Origin: an uncultured Mediterraneibacter sp.
GTDB taxonomy: Bacteria; Bacillota; Clostridia; Lachnospirales; Lachnospiraceae
Reading direction: 5' to 3'
Assembly (NCBI GenBank): GCA_944381935.1
Contig: CALWMN010000004.1
Location: 62,001-126,000, forward strand
Length of the DNA stretch: 64,000 nucleotides
This document shows positions 16,852-24,727 of this stretch, piece by piece. The notes beneath the pieces are model-generated. The model ran no database searches. It worked only from the letters and a program-made list of their open reading frames with translations, and was not told where the DNA came from. The position numbers and the translations under genes are program-made. Each line of letters starts with the position of its first letter. The stretch's first letter is position 1.

Positions 16852-17769
16852 ATGTTTATTCTCATCTTTGAGCAGCTTCTGAAGATGTTCTTCATTATGC
16901 TGCTCGCATTTATATGCTACAAATTGAAACTGTTTAACCAGGAGGGAAACCGTACAGTTTCAGACCTTCTCCTCCTGGTTGTCAACCCCTGTGTCATCCT
17001 GACAGTATATCAGACAGATTATAATCCCGAGCTGGTGAAAGGCCTTCTGCTGGCATTCGCCGCCTCATTCCTCTCGCATGTCATCGCAATCCTTCTGTCC
17101 AATGTACTGATCCGGCCGTCAGGAGGTTTCGACTACAGCATTGAGCGGTACCATGCCATATACTCCAACTGCGGCTTTATCGGGATTCCTCTGATCGGAA
17201 GCGTCCTGGGAGACAGCGGGGTTTTCTTCCTGACAGCATATATGGTGATATTCAATCTCTTTTCCTGGACACACGGCGTAGTTTTGATGGAAAAGAAATC
17301 TTCCTTTAAGAGTATCAAAGAAGGGCTTCTCTCCCCTATCTTTATCTCGACCGTTATTGCCATCATCCTTTTCTTCCTGCAGATCCGTATCCCACGGGTG
17401 CTGCTTGACCCTATGGATTACCTGGCTGACATGAATACTCCCCTTGCCATGCTGGTCGCCGGTTTCTCAGTGGCCCAGGCTGATCTTGGGAAAATGTTCC
17501 GCAACATTAAGCTTTACTATGTCTCCTTTATCAAACTGGTCCTGCTGCCCGCCGCCATAATCCTGACCCTGAAGCTCCTGGCGCTGCCTGTGGGCGTAGC
17601 GCACACCGTGCTGATCGCCACGGCCTGTCCTGCTGCCACAACAGGAACGATGATGGCGATCCGATTCCGGCAAAATTATACGTATGCCTCTGAGCTTTTC
17701 GCATTTTCCACAGTGTTGTCTGTGGTCACGATCCCATTTATCGTTCTGCTCGGGGACCTGGTGTTATAA
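16852..17769 (+). CDS. AEC (auxin efflux carrier) family transporter
   Basis: A 305-residue protein with about ten hydrophobic helices. The family pattern is seen in NPCVILTVYQ (helix 2), YSNCGFIGIPLIGSV (helix 4), PLAMLVAGFS in the second half, and CPAATTGTMMAIRF near the end. AEC members carry organic acids such as malate or malonate, or other anions, by gradient-driven transport; the substrate cannot be read from sequence. AAGGAG precedes the ATG. It lies downstream of the PduL gene in the same direction and shares a bidirectional terminator with the convergent kinase-like gene. Pairing with PduL suggests short-chain acid traffic, which is inference. Confidence 0.85.
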   Translation: MFILIFEQLLKMFFIMLLAFICYKLKLFNQEGNRTVSDLLLLVVNPCVILTVYQTDYNPELVKGLLLAFAASFLSHVIAILLSNVLIRPSGGFDYSIERYHAIYSNCGFIGIPLIGSVLGDSGVFFLTAYMVIFNLFSWTHGVVLMEKKSSFKSIKEGLLSPIFISTVIAIILFFLQIRIPRVLLDPMDYLADMNTPLAMLVAGFSVAQADLGKMFRNIKLYYVSFIKLVLLPAAIILTLKLLALPVGVAHTVLIATACPAATTGTMMAIRFRQNYTYASELFAFSTVLSVVTIPFIVLLGDLVL

Positions 17770-17794
17770 ACCCGTTTATCTGAAATGCCATATA

Positions 17795-17848
17795 AAAGGG
17801 CCGGCCAGCATCCGTCTCATCGGACGGAACCGCTGGCCGGCTCTTTCC
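17795..17848. terminator. Bidirectional intrinsic terminator
   Basis: GCCGGCCAGC (17800-17809) pairs with GCTGGCCGGC (17832-17841), with an inner CCGTC/GACGG stem. TCTTTCCC follows on the plus strand and CTTTTATA on the minus strand. It separates the convergent AEC transporter and kinase-like genes. Confidence 0.85.
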
Positions 17849-17870
17849 CTTATTCTTCTGTCTCTTTACC

Positions 17871-18509
17871 CTATTCCCGGTTCCTGGAGTCCCACTTCCG
17901 GTAGATTGCCTCCAGGGCGTCCACGGTTCCGTCAATTCCCAGCAGGCTGACATTGAACATCATACTGTTCGCCTCAATGCTGCCCCACTCCCGTCCTGTC
18001 CTCGCTTCATAGTAGAGCTTTCTCTCCCTGTCCGTTTTACGAATCTTCTCTTTGGCTTTCCTTTCCTCCATCTGATAGAGTTTCATAATTCTGCGTACAC
18101 GGTCGTCCCGGTACGCATAGATAAACGTATTGATGCAGTTTGAGTAATCCCCGAGCACATAGTCTGCGCACCTGCCTACAAAGATTCCCGGTCCCTGCTC
18201 CGCCAGTTTTCTGATAATGGCAGACTGCCGCTCATAGATCCGGTCAGTAAGCGGAACTCCTGATTCATCACTGGTCACAAACACTCTGTACTCCGCGCTT
18301 CCCGAAGCATATGCCGACAGGAATCTCCCCAGAACCGTCTCATCCACTTTCGTCGCATCTTCATTGCTGATGCGCAGCTCCTGTGCTGCCATGCGGATAA
18401 GATTATGGTCGTAAAGCGGGATATCAAGCCTCTCAGCGAGACGGTTGCCGACCTCATGCCCTCCGCTTCCAAACTGTCTGCCAATTGTAATAATCGTGTG
18501 GTTCATCAT
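17871..18509 (-). CDS. Cytidylate kinase-like family protein
   Basis: A 212-residue P-loop protein. The N-terminal ITIGRQFGSGGHEVGN matches the variant Walker A (GRxxGSGG) of the cytidylate kinase-like family widespread in clostridia, followed by LYDHNLIRMAA and a central GIFVGRCADYVL. True CMP kinase motifs are only partly conserved, so the nucleotide substrate is uncertain. AGGAG lies eight bases before the ATG at 18509 (another ATG is the next codon). It converges on the AEC transporter and lies beside the deletion scar at 18.6 kb. Confidence 0.8.
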   Translation of the reverse strand: MMNHTIITIGRQFGSGGHEVGNRLAERLDIPLYDHNLIRMAAQELRISNEDATKVDETVLGRFLSAYASGSAEYRVFVTSDESGVPLTDRIYERQSAIIRKLAEQGPGIFVGRCADYVLGDYSNCINTFIYAYRDDRVRRIMKLYQMEERKAKEKIRKTDRERKLYYEARTGREWGSIEANSMMFNVSLLGIDGTVDALEAIYRKWDSRNRE

Positions 18510-18597
18510 GTCTGTCACTCCTCCCTGCAAACCGATGCATTTTATATACTAAGTATACCATTATTTCACAGGATATGGACAGAAATCTTACTCTTTT

Positions 18598-18663
18598 CTC
18601 TCTTTTCCGCTCACGATCCTGAAGTATTCTTTCGATGTGATCAGATATGCCACCACATAGACA
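18598..18663 (-). pseudogene. C-terminal remnant of an ABC-type permease
   Basis: One frame reads VYVVAYLITSKEYFRIVSG, then a short charged tail and TAA (18600-18598). This resembles the last helix and cytoplasmic tail of BceB-like antimicrobial-peptide ABC permeases. It has no start and is directly preceded by the head of a response-regulator gene in another frame. I read it as the surviving end of a deleted operon. The family call rests on about 20 residues. Confidence 0.45.
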
Positions 18664-18694
18664 GGTCATCTTCCATGATCAATATCTTATACAT
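18641..18694 (-). pseudogene. N-terminal remnant of a response regulator
   Basis: ATG at 18694 begins MYKILIMEDDLS, the usual first strand and acidic pair of response-regulator receiver domains (compare MYKILIVEDD). It then runs out of frame into MWWHI and a stop at 18641. A purine-rich GGTGAAAGG precedes the ATG. The break near 18662 joins it to a permease tail, as expected if an internal deletion removed the regulator body, kinase, ATPase and most of the permease. Confidence 0.55.
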
Positions 18695-18718
18695 CCTTTC
18701 ACCGCCCCTAAAATTACC

Positions 18719-19552
18719 TCACACAGTGTCCGGTGATATCACTCTCTGGATATGGATCGCCAGAAAACCGATCTCCTCCTTTGCCACCGGTTTTCTGAGC
18801 TCCTTTTCCATAAAGCCGCAGACCTCCCGTGCCACTTCCCCGGTTCTCGGATAATTTCCAAAAATAAAATCATTGAAGTCTGCATTGGTAGATTCCCCAC
18901 GCCGTGTCCTCACAATCATATAGTACAGATGGCTCATCAGACGGGTATATGCCAGCGAATCCGGCTCCAGCTTCTGTCCAAAAGCCTCCTCGATCCTTAA
19001 GATCCCCTCATTGATAATCCTGGCAGTATCCAACGCAACCGACACCTGCTCATCGGAAAGCCCTGCATGGATATGCAGGGTAATAAAGCCCGCTTCGTCC
19101 TCCGTTATCTCATACCCCATCATCTCCCGTATGATATCACGGGCGCGCAGGGCCACCTCATATTCCCTGCCAAAGAGCACCCGGATATCAGGTGTAAAGG
19201 GATTGGGTATCTGCCGGTTTTCTTTCGCCCGCTTCGCGGCAAGCGCAATGTGATCCGCCATCGGAAGCAGGATATCATGGCTGACTTCCTGAAATACCTT
19301 CTCCGCTTCCTCAATAATCCTGCCTGCCGCCTCGATAAACTCCGGGCGGATTCCGTTGACGACCTTGAGTACGGACTGCTCGTTTTTCCTGGTCACAAGA
19401 GAATATATTTTCGCTCCCCGGATCCTTTCGATCTTCTGTGCCGGTTTCTTTCCGAATCCGACCCCATTCCCAAGGAAAATCTGTTCCTTTCCCGTATCCA
19501 GATCATACACGAGAAGTCCGTTATTGTTGAGCACCTTTATAATTCGATACAT
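18719..19552 (-). CDS. BglG/LicT-GlcT family transcription antiterminator
   Basis: A 277-residue RNA-binding regulator. The N-terminal CAT domain (residues 1-57) starts MYRIIKVLNNNGLLVYD and includes the GNGVGFGKK loop. Two PTS regulation domains follow (PRD1 about 65-170, PRD2 about 175-277), each with conserved histidines (DHIALAAKRAKENRQIPNP, FITLHIHAG, HLYYMIVRTRRGE, FLAIHIQRV). It follows the ptsG-like gene by 26 bases. A matching RNA antiterminator overlaps a terminator before that gene, so this protein almost certainly controls read-through into the PTS operon according to phosphorylation state. By context it is GlcT-like, but the symbol is withheld because the sugar is not proven. Confidence 0.9.
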   Translation of the reverse strand: MYRIIKVLNNNGLLVYDLDTGKEQIFLGNGVGFGKKPAQKIERIRGAKIYSLVTRKNEQSVLKVVNGIRPEFIEAAGRIIEEAEKVFQEVSHDILLPMADHIALAAKRAKENRQIPNPFTPDIRVLFGREYEVALRARDIIREMMGYEITEDEAGFITLHIHAGLSDEQVSVALDTARIINEGILRIEEAFGQKLEPDSLAYTRLMSHLYYMIVRTRRGESTNADFNDFIFGNYPRTGEVAREVCGFMEKELRKPVAKEEIGFLAIHIQRVISPDTV

Positions 19553-19578
19553 ACTCCCAAGGTCCTTCCTTTATCCTG

Positions 19579-21753
19579 CTAATTGTAACTTACGATCTCA
19601 GCAGCCTCATCCAGTTTCTTCACCTCTCCTGTTTTGGAAAGCCGGATCTCCTCTCCCTCCTGAAGACTCGTAAATACAACGATACACTCATCAGATTTTG
19701 CGTGTTCCTTTATATATTCTATATCAAAACCGATCAGTTTGTCACCCCTTTTCACGCGATCCCCGTCTTTTACAAATGCCTCAAAGCCTTCCCCATTCAG
19801 GTTCACGGTGTCAACTCCGATGTGGATGAGGTACTCTGTCCCGTCGTCAGCCTTAAGCCCTACCGCATGCCTGGACGGAAATACAAAGGATACTTCTGAA
19901 TCCTCCGGGGCGTATGCCATCCCCTCCTTTGACCTTACAATATACCCGTCTCCCATCATCTTTCCGGCAAATGCTTCATCAGAAGCCTCCCCGATCGGAG
20001 CCAGTTCTCCTGAGACCGGCGTGCACACCACTTTCTTCACGCTCCCCGCTCCGGTGGGCTGATTTGCCGCCTCTCCCTTCGGTTCTCCTGCTGCCTCTGC
20101 CTCATCCGGCTCCGCAATATATTCTTCATCCGGTGCCGTTTCCAGATAATCCTCCAGATTTGATTTGACAACCGATACGGACGGTCCGTAGATGATCTGG
20201 ATCCCCTGTCCTTTCCTGATAATGCCGGACGGAGACGTCGCCTTTAAGATCGACTCGTTGATAAGCTCGGGTTTTACCACCGTACAGCGCAGCCTTGTGG
20301 CGCAGCAGTCCACATCCGATATATTTTTCTTACCTCCCAGTCCCTGTGTGATCAGAACGCTCTTTTCATCGCCTGACGCCTCCGTGCTTCTGTCAGACGC
20401 TCCTTCCTGCTTTGCCTTATAGTCCGCCTTTGTATACAGCTTCGTCTCTGCATCGTCGTCTTCCCTGCCCGGTGTTTTCAGGTCAAGCTTCCTGATCAGC
20501 ACCGTAAAGATCACATAATACAGAATGAAATAGATCACTCCCACCGGTATGATCAGAAGCCAGCTCGTCTTGGCATTTCCCTGCAGGATCCCGAAAAGGA
20601 ACAGATCCAGAAGCCCTCCCGAGAAAGTCAGTCCTACCGCGATATTCAGAATATGCGCAATCATATATGCCGCTCCTGCCAGAATCACCTGGACCACGAA
20701 GAGGATCGGAGCCACGAACAGGAATGAGAACTCCAGCGGTTCCGTGATTCCTGTCAGCATGCATGCAAGCGCCGCCGAGAGCAGTAAGCCTCCTGCCTGT
20801 TTCTTCTTTTCCGGCTTTGCACAGCGGTACATGGCAAGAGCAGCTCCCGGGAGCCCGAAGATCATGAAAATAAATTCTCCCGAGAAATATCTCGTGGCAT
20901 CCGCACTGAAATGCACCGTTGTCGGATCAGCAAGCTGCGCGAAAAAGATATTCTGTCCGCCTTCCACGATCTGGCCTGCCACTTCCATTGTCCCTCCAAC
21001 TGCCGTCTGCCAGAACGGAAGATAGAACACATGATGCAGCCCGAATGGGATCAGCGCCCGCTTAATAATACCAAAGATCAGCGTTCCCAGGTATCCTGTC
21101 CCTGTCACGAGCCCGCCCAGCGCATAGATGCCGTTTTGGACAACCGGCCAGATAAAGTACATCAGAACCCCTACTCCCACATAGGTAAGCGTGGAAATAA
21201 TCGGCACAAATCTTGAACCGCCGAAAAAGGATAATGCATTCGGCAGCTGAATCTTGTAAAACCTGTTGTGGAGCGCCGCCACGCCCAGACCGACAATAAT
21301 CCCCCCGAATACGCCCATCTGAAGAGTCTGAATCCCGCATACGCTTACGATTGTTCCGCTTAATACGTTATTCGCCACTGTGCCGTCAGCTAAAATCTCA
21401 CCCTGCACGGTAAGCATGCCGCTGATCGTCGCATTCATGACAAAAAACGAGATCATAGCGGCGAGAGCTGCCACCTCTTTCTCTTTTTTTGCCATGCCGA
21501 TCGCCACGCCTACGGCAAATATAATCGGCAGATTGTCAAAAATGATATTCCCCGCCCGGCTCATGATCGTAAGCAGAGCATGAAGCACCGTACCGTCGCC
21601 GAGTACGCCCTCCAGCCCATATGTCTCAATCGTCGTCACATTTGTAAAAGAACTTCCGATTCCCAGCAGCAGCCCCGCTACCGGAAGAATCGCAATCGGA
21701 AGCATAAAACTGCGCCCGACTCTCTGCAGTACGCCAAAAATTTTGTCTTTCAT
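19579..21753 (-). CDS. PTS glucose/N-acetylglucosamine-type enzyme IICBA
   Basis: A 724-residue phosphotransferase transporter. The membrane EIIC domain fills about residues 1-400 (starts MKDKIFGVLQRVGRSFMLP; includes NAISGML-like and TEPLEFSFLF motifs). EIIB follows near residue 475 with the phosphocysteine in DCCATRLRCTV, then a flexible proline/alanine linker, and EIIA (about 585-720) with the active histidine in YLIHIGVDTVNLNG. This C-B-A order is that of PtsG and NagE proteins of Firmicutes. AGGAGG precedes ATG 21753. The leader carries a promoter, RNA antiterminator and terminator, and the antiterminator gene follows. Glucose is the likely substrate by analogy with Bacillus; GlcNAc is the main alternative. 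Confidence 0.9.
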   Translation of the reverse strand: MKDKIFGVLQRVGRSFMLPIAILPVAGLLLGIGSSFTNVTTIETYGLEGVLGDGTVLHALLTIMSRAGNIIFDNLPIIFAVGVAIGMAKKEKEVAALAAMISFFVMNATISGMLTVQGEILADGTVANNVLSGTIVSVCGIQTLQMGVFGGIIVGLGVAALHNRFYKIQLPNALSFFGGSRFVPIISTLTYVGVGVLMYFIWPVVQNGIYALGGLVTGTGYLGTLIFGIIKRALIPFGLHHVFYLPFWQTAVGGTMEVAGQIVEGGQNIFFAQLADPTTVHFSADATRYFSGEFIFMIFGLPGAALAMYRCAKPEKKKQAGGLLLSAALACMLTGITEPLEFSFLFVAPILFVVQVILAGAAYMIAHILNIAVGLTFSGGLLDLFLFGILQGNAKTSWLLIIPVGVIYFILYYVIFTVLIRKLDLKTPGREDDDAETKLYTKADYKAKQEGASDRSTEASGDEKSVLITQGLGGKKNISDVDCCATRLRCTVVKPELINESILKATSPSGIIRKGQGIQIIYGPSVSVVKSNLEDYLETAPDEEYIAEPDEAEAAGEPKGEAANQPTGAGSVKKVVCTPVSGELAPIGEASDEAFAGKMMGDGYIVRSKEGMAYAPEDSEVSFVFPSRHAVGLKADDGTEYLIHIGVDTVNLNGEGFEAFVKDGDRVKRGDKLIGFDIEYIKEHAKSDECIVVFTSLQEGEEIRLSKTGEVKKLDEAAEIVSYN

Positions 21754-21830
21754 CTGTTCTCCTCCTTCTGAACACTCCCATCTGAAAACGCCGACAGTAT
21801 ATGCTGTTAGTAAATGGGGGCTTTCCCATA

Positions 21831-21897
21831 AACAAAAAGGCATAAACTAAACCTTCCCATCCGCTCTTTTCGCGAACACAAAGGATAGTTTATGCCT
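21831..21897 (-). terminator. Regulated leader terminator before the PTS gene
   Basis: AGGCATAAACTA (21897-21886) pairs with TAGTTTATGCCT (21849-21838), followed by TTTTTGTTT on the minus strand. Its 5' arm is shared with the RNA antiterminator, so the two structures exclude each other. Confidence 0.85.
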
Positions 21898-21916
21898 GCT
21901 TACCAGTAACACACTA
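21886..21916 (-). promoter_or_regulatory. RAT (ribonucleic antiterminator) for the LicT/GlcT-type regulator
   Basis: The minus-strand 31-base element carries the hallmark TGTTACTG half followed by GCAGGCATAAAC, matching the conserved TGTTACTG...GCAGGCAAAAC pattern of antiterminator targets. It overlaps the first arm of the terminator at 21838-21897, the standard geometry for this mechanism. Confidence 0.75.
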
Positions 21917-21939
21917 TCAGTTTTTCTTTTTGCATAACA

Positions 21940-21969
21940 AGTATAAGCAAAATCACTGCCTGTAGTCAA
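21940..21969 (-). promoter_or_regulatory. Sigma-A promoter of the PTS operon
   Basis: Minus strand TTGACT (21969-21964), 18 bases, TATACT (21945-21940). The transcript would start about 20 bases before the RAT element. Confidence 0.7.
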
Positions 21970-22036
21970 GCCGAAATATTGTACTAAAATGAGATGTCAT
22001 TTCTGTGCATTTTCCATAAAGCAGCGTGTGAGGGCA

Positions 22037-22456
22037 TTACTCTAATATCTGAATTGCCGCATCACCATTCCCACTGATCGAGAATCCTGTCTTCTCAAAA
22101 AATTCCGTTATCAGCGTCATGTACTGTTCCGGTCCCGTATAGCCGATCGGGGCCATGCCATACCCCAGCGCCGACCTGATCATTGTCACCTGTTTCTTCC
22201 TGAGCTGTTCGAGAATCTCTAGCATACATGCCCTTCCGTATCCTTTCCCCCTCATCGTGATGTCGGGCACATAAAAATCCAGAATCTCCGCCCTGTATTT
22301 GTTTTCAAGGAAATATTCAAAATGGAAAACCCGTCTCCCCTTTTCAAATACATCCACATCTTTGCCCTTGTAATGAAATTCAAGGATGTGCACACTCTTG
22401 TCTGAAAGTATCACACCCCTGAAATACTCTTTTCTTATGTATAATACGATCGCCAT
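22037..22456 (-). CDS. GNAT-like acetyltransferase family protein
   Basis: A 139-residue protein. The acetyl-CoA loop is visible as RGKGYGRACMLEILEQL (R/QxxGxG/A motif) near residue 70, preceded by a beta strand EILDFYVPDI as in GNAT motif A. The C-terminal half ends in FFEKTGFSISG, like motif B. The substrate is unknown. It stands alone between two terminating units, with an extended -10 promoter upstream. The ribosome site is weak (GAGATAA). It could be a general small-molecule or protein N-acetyltransferase. Confidence 0.6.
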   Translation of the reverse strand: MAIVLYIRKEYFRGVILSDKSVHILEFHYKGKDVDVFEKGRRVFHFEYFLENKYRAEILDFYVPDITMRGKGYGRACMLEILEQLRKKQVTMIRSALGYGMAPIGYTGPEQYMTLITEFFEKTGFSISGNGDAAIQILE

Positions 22457-22510
22457 AGCTGATTATCTCACTTCTGTTATTCTGCAAAATATGACAGTTT
22501 CAATAATGCC

Positions 22511-22539
22511 ATTATAACAATCACAGAGAAGAAAAACAA
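22511..22539 (-). promoter_or_regulatory. Sigma-A promoter of the GNAT-like gene
   Basis: Minus strand TTGTTT (22539-22534), 17 bases, TATAAT (22516-22511), with TG one base before the -10 box. Confidence 0.55.
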
Positions 22540-22587
22540 TACTGGCAGGCTGAATTTGCTTCTTCGCGGCACAGCCGCCGGACCCCC

Positions 22588-24225
22588 CTACCCCCATTTC
22601 ATGATCTCTTCCGCAATATTCCTTGCATGGTCTGATATTCTCTCCAGGCCCACAAGCGCGTCCAGATAAACGATCCCGGCGTCTGTATTGCACTGCCGGT
22701 CCGCCAGTCGCTTCATATGGTCCGAGCGAAGCTGTATCTCCAGCTCATCCGCCCGGCTTTCCTCTTCCACGACTTTCCCGGCCGTCTCACGGCTGCGATC
22801 CTCAAGCGCCTTTATGGCATAGGCATAGCTGTCCGCACAGACCTGTATCATCTCTTTCATCTGCGCGGCTCCGGCGTCTGAAAACCCGGTCTTGTATTCC
22901 TTAAGCGCCTGGGCATACTCTGAAATATTTTCGCAGTAATCGCTGACCCTCTCAATGTCTGACACAATCTGGAGCAGGCCTGCCACCTGTTCATGCTCCT
23001 TCTGATTGATCGAAAGGGCGCTCAGGCGGATCAGATAATCCGTAATCCCCCTGCAAAGTCTGTCAGCCGTATTTTCTTCCTCCCTTATATCCAGAATTGT
23101 CTGCGGACTCTGCGTGAACATAACGTTCTTTGCCTTTTCCATTGTCCTGTTCACGATATTTCCCATGCGACAGACCTCCCTGGCCACAGACTGGAGCGCG
23201 ATCCCCGGTGTCTCAAGCATCCGGTCATCCAGCAGCAGCCTGCTTTCATCGCTTTTAACCTCTTCCTCTCTCTGGATCATTCTCGCAAGCTTGATGATCC
23301 AGTCAGATACCGGGAAGAGTATGACAGTGGTGCCGATATTGAAGATCGTATGGACAGTACTGATCTGCGTCTGCGTGATCATCCCCTCTCCCATTTCCGG
23401 GTTGGCCGCTTTGAAAAACAGGATCGCGGCGACGCTGAAAATGACAGTTCCGATAATATTGAAAAGGAGGTGCATGATCGCTGCCGTCTTGGCAGCCTTC
23501 TTTGCTCCAATGCTGGACATAAGCGCAGTCACGCATGTCCCGATATTCTGTCCCATAATGATATAGACTGCCGCATTAAACGGTACAAGGCCTGCTGCCG
23601 CAAGACTCTGGAGAATCCCCACTGACGCCGACGAACTCTGGATAACCGCAGTCACTACCGCCCCTGCCACAATCCCGAAAAACGGATTATCTCCGAGCAC
23701 AACAAAGATATTGCGGAACCCTTCCGACTCCTGCAGGGGCGATACTGCCGATGACATCGTGGTAATCCCGACAAAGAGAAGGCCAAATCCTATGATAATG
23801 CCTGAGATATCCTTCGCAGACCTTCTTCTCCCTGTGAGCATCACGACCACTCCGATCATAATCGCAATCGGGGCCAGGTTTGCCGGGCTTAAAAATCTTG
23901 CCCACTCCACGCTGGAGACAAGCCACCCCGTTACTGTCGTCCCTATGTTTGCCCCCATGATAACTCCCATGGCCTGGGCCAGATCCATGATCCCCGCATT
24001 CACGAACCCGACTACCATGACTGTGGTCGCCGATGAGCTCTGGATAACTGCCGTGATAAAGGCTCCCAGCAGGACGCCAAAAAACTTGTTCTTTGTCAGC
24101 GCCTCCAAAATCGTCTTCATCCTGCTGCCTGCCACATTTTCAAGCCCCTGCGCCATAATCTGCATCCCGTAGATGAACATTCCCAGGCCACCTGCAAAAG
24201 GGATGATAATACCTGCGTAATCCAT
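22588..24225 (-). CDS. Na+/phosphate symporter, second copy
   Basis: A 545-residue paralogue of the 14.3-15.9 kb symporter with the same layout: two QSSSAT/QSSSAS repeats (TAVIQSSSATTVMVVGF near residue 55; TAVIQSSSASVGILQS near 205), GANIGTT and GQNIGTC, then a PhoU-like helical C-terminal domain (about 335-540). ATG 24225 is chosen because GGAGG lies seven bases upstream. Two TTARC repeats 11 bases apart precede it. The two copies differ enough in the C-terminal half to be old paralogues, not a recent duplication. Confidence 0.9.
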   Translation of the reverse strand: MDYAGIIIPFAGGLGMFIYGMQIMAQGLENVAGSRMKTILEALTKNKFFGVLLGAFITAVIQSSSATTVMVVGFVNAGIMDLAQAMGVIMGANIGTTVTGWLVSSVEWARFLSPANLAPIAIMIGVVVMLTGRRRSAKDISGIIIGFGLLFVGITTMSSAVSPLQESEGFRNIFVVLGDNPFFGIVAGAVVTAVIQSSSASVGILQSLAAAGLVPFNAAVYIIMGQNIGTCVTALMSSIGAKKAAKTAAIMHLLFNIIGTVIFSVAAILFFKAANPEMGEGMITQTQISTVHTIFNIGTTVILFPVSDWIIKLARMIQREEEVKSDESRLLLDDRMLETPGIALQSVAREVCRMGNIVNRTMEKAKNVMFTQSPQTILDIREEENTADRLCRGITDYLIRLSALSINQKEHEQVAGLLQIVSDIERVSDYCENISEYAQALKEYKTGFSDAGAAQMKEMIQVCADSYAYAIKALEDRSRETAGKVVEEESRADELEIQLRSDHMKRLADRQCNTDAGIVYLDALVGLERISDHARNIAEEIMKWG

Positions 24226-24332
24226 AATACCCTCCATCTATGATCGCTTACATAGCTTATGCAGAGAAGCACGCATCCGTACAACCCTGCATTTTAACGA
24301 TACCATTATCATCCCCAAAAAACAACAATATC

Positions 24333-24348
24333 TTAGCGAAATCTTAAC
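24333..24348 (+). promoter_or_regulatory. Possible Pho box, two 11-bp periodic repeats
   Basis: TTAGC (24333) and TTAAC (24344) are 11 bases apart, about 110 bases before the second Na/Pi gene. This is the same orientation and distance as the three repeats before the first copy. Short motif, so tentative. Confidence 0.25.
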
Positions 24349-24350
24349 AT

Positions 24351-24707
24351 TTATTTCTTCATTTTGGGGTCGAAAATAAAGGACGCGATATATCCGAAGA
24401 TGAGCGCCGCGGAAATGCCGACCGCGCTTGCCTTAAATCCTCCCATAAAGATACCGATAAAGCCGCTTTCATCAACCGCCTCCTTCACTCCCTTCCACAG
24501 TGTGTTCCCGAATCCAAGCAGGGGAACGCTCGCCCCGGATTTTGCGAACTCTTTAAAAGGCTCGTAAAAGCCTGCAAACCCGAGCACTGCTCCAGTGCAT
24601 ACAAGCAGCACCATGACGCGTCCCGGCATCATCTTTGTCCTGTCTAGCAGAATCTGCACTACTGCACAGACTGCACCTCCTATGACAAATGAAACGAGAT
24701 AGTCCAT
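24351..24707 (-). CDS. spoVAE: Stage V sporulation protein AE (SpoVAEb type)
   Basis: Small inner forespore membrane protein of 118 residues, part of the SpoVA channel for dipicolinic acid uptake and release. It starts MDYLVSFVIGGAVCAVVQ, has FVIGGAVCAVVQILLD, a loop with SVPLLGFGNTLWKGV and a C-terminal helix ending IFDPKMKK, all typical of SpoVAEb. GGAGG lies just before ATG 24707. It follows spoVAD by 20 bases and would share its divergent promoter. Confidence 0.9.
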   Translation of the reverse strand: MDYLVSFVIGGAVCAVVQILLDRTKMMPGRVMVLLVCTGAVLGFAGFYEPFKEFAKSGASVPLLGFGNTLWKGVKEAVDESGFIGIFMGGFKASAVGISAALIFGYIASFIFDPKMKK

Positions 24708-24727
24708 TCTTTCCTCCTCCTTTTCCA

